From NCBI GenBank assembly GCA_016867695.1, contig VGIY01000150.1:1-6565 (forward strand): a stretch of DNA of 6,565 nucleotides, written 5' to 3'. A model generated the notes under the pieces. The model saw only the letters and a list, made by a program, of their open reading frames with translations. It was not told where the DNA came from and searched no databases. Within the stretch, counting starts at the first letter, position 1. Each line of letters starts with the position of its first letter. Of the stretch, positions 5,452 through 6,565 are shown piece after piece. A program made the translations under genes and the position numbers. Source of the stretch: Candidatus Eiseniibacteriota bacterium (GTDB lineage: Bacteria; Eisenbacteria; RBG-16-71-46; CAIMUX01; WJJG01).

Positions 5452-6456
5452 TCAGGCGGCCATGTACTCCTGGTTGGGCTGGGGCCAGGGCTCGCCCCAG
5501 GCTCGCGGCCACCCGCCGTGGGCCTGGGCGGGATGGGCGTAGGCCCCGTAGCCGGGAGCGTACTCGTACCCGCCCCAGCGCCCGCGGGCGTAGTAGGGAT
5601 AGGGCGCGCCGAAGTAGGCGCGGGCCTGATTCCAGTTCCAGTACTGCCCGTAGCGCGCCCGGGCGTCCCAGGGTCCGTACCCGTAGGCCCAGGGGTAGTC
5701 CGCATAGCCGTAGCCCTGGCCGTAGCCGTAGCCCGGGCTGCAGGCCTGGCCGTGGCCCAAGCCGTAGCCGTGGCCCAAGCCGTAGCCGTGGCCCAAGCCG
5801 TAGCCGTGGCCCGGGCTGTAGGCCTGGCCCTGGCCGTAGCCGTAGCCCGGACTGCAGACCTGGTCCAAGCCGTAGCCGTAGCCCGGGCTGTAGACCTGGC
5901 CGTAGCCCAAGCCGTAGCCGTAGCCCGGGCCCTGGCCGGGGTGCCATGTGGGCCAGGCATAGTTCGCAGCCGGAGCCGCATAGCCGTAGCCCGGGAAAGG
6001 CGCGGGCCTCGGCGCGTAGGCCGGGGCTCCGTGGCCGCAGCCCGAGTACTGGGCCCCGGGATACCAGGCCGCGGGGTGATTCGCTTCGGGATAGTAGTAG
6101 CCGTGCATGTAGGGGCTCTCCATTCTCCAGGCTCCGACCTGCGGCCAGCCGCATCCTGCGGGTGCCGCGTTGCCGGGCATCGCCCAGGGCCAGAACATCG
6201 GGGGCCATCCCCACGCCGTCTCCCGGCAGCGTTCCTCGGTCGGATCGCCCGCCTCGGCCGCCGCCGCCGATTCCTCGCTTGCGCCCGGATTCTCCGAGCG
6301 CTCGGTCGTCGTCTTGGGCCTGGCATTCGGCTGGCCCCGCCGGGGGGCCGTCCATGGGCCGAAGGGCGCGCCCCACGGTTGTCCCATGTAGGGCGTTCCC
6401 GGCATCTGCGGCCAGTTCGCCTGCGGGCCCTGCTGATCGGTGGTTCTGGTCTCCAA
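5452..6456 (-). CDS. Gly/Tyr-rich low-complexity repeat protein, function unknown
   Basis: A 334-aa protein I do not recognise. There is no signal peptide or membrane segment: the N-terminus is polar (METRTTDQQG). Layout: a Pro/Trp/Gln/Met-rich segment (11-38); a charged, probably disordered stretch with Ser/Glu/Ala (39-80); a Trp/Pro/Met-rich segment (81-175); tandem Gly-Tyr repeats (177-251) of the form PGYGYG(L/Q)G...Q(V/A)(Y/C)S; and an aromatic C-terminus rich in Tyr, Trp and Arg (252-334). Five cysteines sit at 77, 102, 140, 201 and 239. Start: TTG at 6454-6456, 8 nt after GGGAGG (6465-6470). The frame is open upstream to the window edge, so a longer protein cannot be excluded; Met18 and Met24 are alternatives. 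The aromatic-Gly composition suggests an assembly-forming, condensate-forming or structural protein, by analogy only. Overlapping open frames exist in the repeat region, but this frame gives the coherent Tyr/Trp-rich protein with a ribosome binding site. It precedes the OsmC-family gene by 86 bp on the same strand. Confidence 0.7.
   Translation of the reverse strand: METRTTDQQGPQANWPQMPGTPYMGQPWGAPFGPWTAPRRGQPNARPKTTTERSENPGASEESAAAAEAGDPTEERCRETAWGWPPMFWPWAMPGNAAPAGCGWPQVGAWRMESPYMHGYYYPEANHPAAWYPGAQYSGCGHGAPAYAPRPAPFPGYGYAAPAANYAWPTWHPGQGPGYGYGLGYGQVYSPGYGYGLDQVCSPGYGYGQGQAYSPGHGYGLGHGYGLGHGYGLGHGQACSPGYGYGQGYGYADYPWAYGYGPWDARARYGQYWNWNQARAYFGAPYPYYARGRWGGYEYAPGYGAYAHPAQAHGGWPRAWGEPWPQPNQEYMAA
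5704..5930 (-). repeat. In-frame Gly-Tyr repeat array
   Basis: This DNA encodes residues about 177-251 of the Gly/Tyr-rich protein. Five units begin PG(Y/H)GYG and the first four end in Q(V/A)(Y/C)S; the last runs into the aromatic tail. Unit lengths vary from 12 to 26 residues because GHGYGL hexapeptides are inserted in the fourth unit. On the plus strand the core reads CCGTAGCCGTAGCCCGG repeatedly. All unit lengths are multiples of 3 bp, so the reading frame is preserved, as expected for a coding repeat. There are no unique spacers and no CRISPR character. Confidence 0.85.
5752..5812 (-). repeat. Perfect 18-bp tandem repeat, three copies plus a partial fourth
   Basis: GTGGCCCAAGCCGTAGCC (plus strand) occurs at 5752-5769, 5770-5787 and 5788-5805 with no mismatch, then 7 bp of a fourth copy (5806-5812). 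It encodes GHGYGL hexapeptides. Perfect identity points to recent slippage or recombination, and copy number is probably variable between strains. Confidence 0.9.
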
Positions 6457-6565
6457 GTAGGTTTCCTCCCTTGCTGACGCAAGCCAACCGTCGCCGTCGC
6501 GGGGTCGCTCGGCCGCCCGCTCGCCCGGGCGCTCCCCGGCCGGTGGATGCCCCGCCGCCGCGGAT
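6457..6565 (-). other. Upstream leader of the Gly/Tyr-rich gene and right window edge
   Basis: These 109 bp contain no stop codon in any minus-strand frame, so they may include the end of an upstream gene or an N-terminal extension. The ribosome binding site GGGAGG (6465-6470) is preceded by a small 5-bp hairpin (6470-6474 with 6479-6483, loop TGAC). I see no convincing promoter. Third-position G/C falls in roughly the last dozen codons before the TTG, which fits a non-coding leader. Confidence 0.45.

Noticed and set aside
5700..5960. CRISPR array
   Set aside because: Repeats are contiguous or variably spaced by coding sequence, with no unique spacers of even length and no cas genes; they encode in-frame peptides.
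5518..6477. 319-codon plus-strand frame (Val/Ala repeats) opposite the Gly/Tyr-rich gene
   Set aside because: VAVAQA-type repeats are the mirror image of the Gly-Tyr codons; no ribosome binding site stands out, and the minus-strand frame has a better start context and more varied flanking sequence.
4758..6482. 574-codon minus-strand frame across the Gly/Tyr and OsmC regions
   Set aside because: In the repeat region it gives monotonous Ala/Thr/Arg repeats, and it runs out of frame through the OsmC-family gene; the array reads through in several frames because its units are multiples of 3 bp.

Overview
The window is a very GC-rich stretch of bacterial chromosome (G/C at most third codon positions), with short intergenic gaps, several GTG/TTG starts and clear purine-rich ribosome binding sites. 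Nothing in it fixes the species. A large RtcB, a lipoprotein-like multiheme cytochrome with an Ig-like domain, and the base composition would fit a little-cultured Gram-negative lineage (FCB-type candidate phyla, Gemmatimonadota or Myxococcota-like groups). That placement is inference.

Left third (1-2562, minus strand): an RNA ligation and translation cluster, read as archease, then rtcB (9 bp gap), then tyrS (47 bp gap, running off the left edge). Archease activates RtcB, which joins RNA ends carrying 2',3'-cyclic phosphate and 5'-OH. The tyrosyl-tRNA synthetase downstream is probably co-transcribed.

Divergent intergenic region (2563-2921): 359 bp without a convincing gene, rich in short direct repeats (69-bp spacing), a 14-bp tandem repeat, and inverted repeats. 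It separates the archease operon from a plus-strand gene at 2922-4496. That gene encodes an exported, probably lipid-anchored protein with an Ig-like domain and nine haem c attachment motifs, the first of them an unusual CX3CH.

Right half (4537-6456, minus strand, convergent with the cytochrome gene): read as a Gly/Tyr-rich low-complexity repeat protein (TTG start), then an OsmC/Ohr-family protein with both redox cysteines, then a short stand-alone Smr-domain protein whose start overlaps the osmC-like stop by 20 nt. Between the first two genes lies a long imperfect hairpin. Its 3' arm contains the Shine-Dalgarno sequence and start codon of the OsmC-family gene, so its translation may be structurally gated.

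The least explained parts are the Gly/Tyr repeat protein, with its Tyr/Cys alternation, and this hairpin. The ordinary part is the archease-rtcB-tyrS block.
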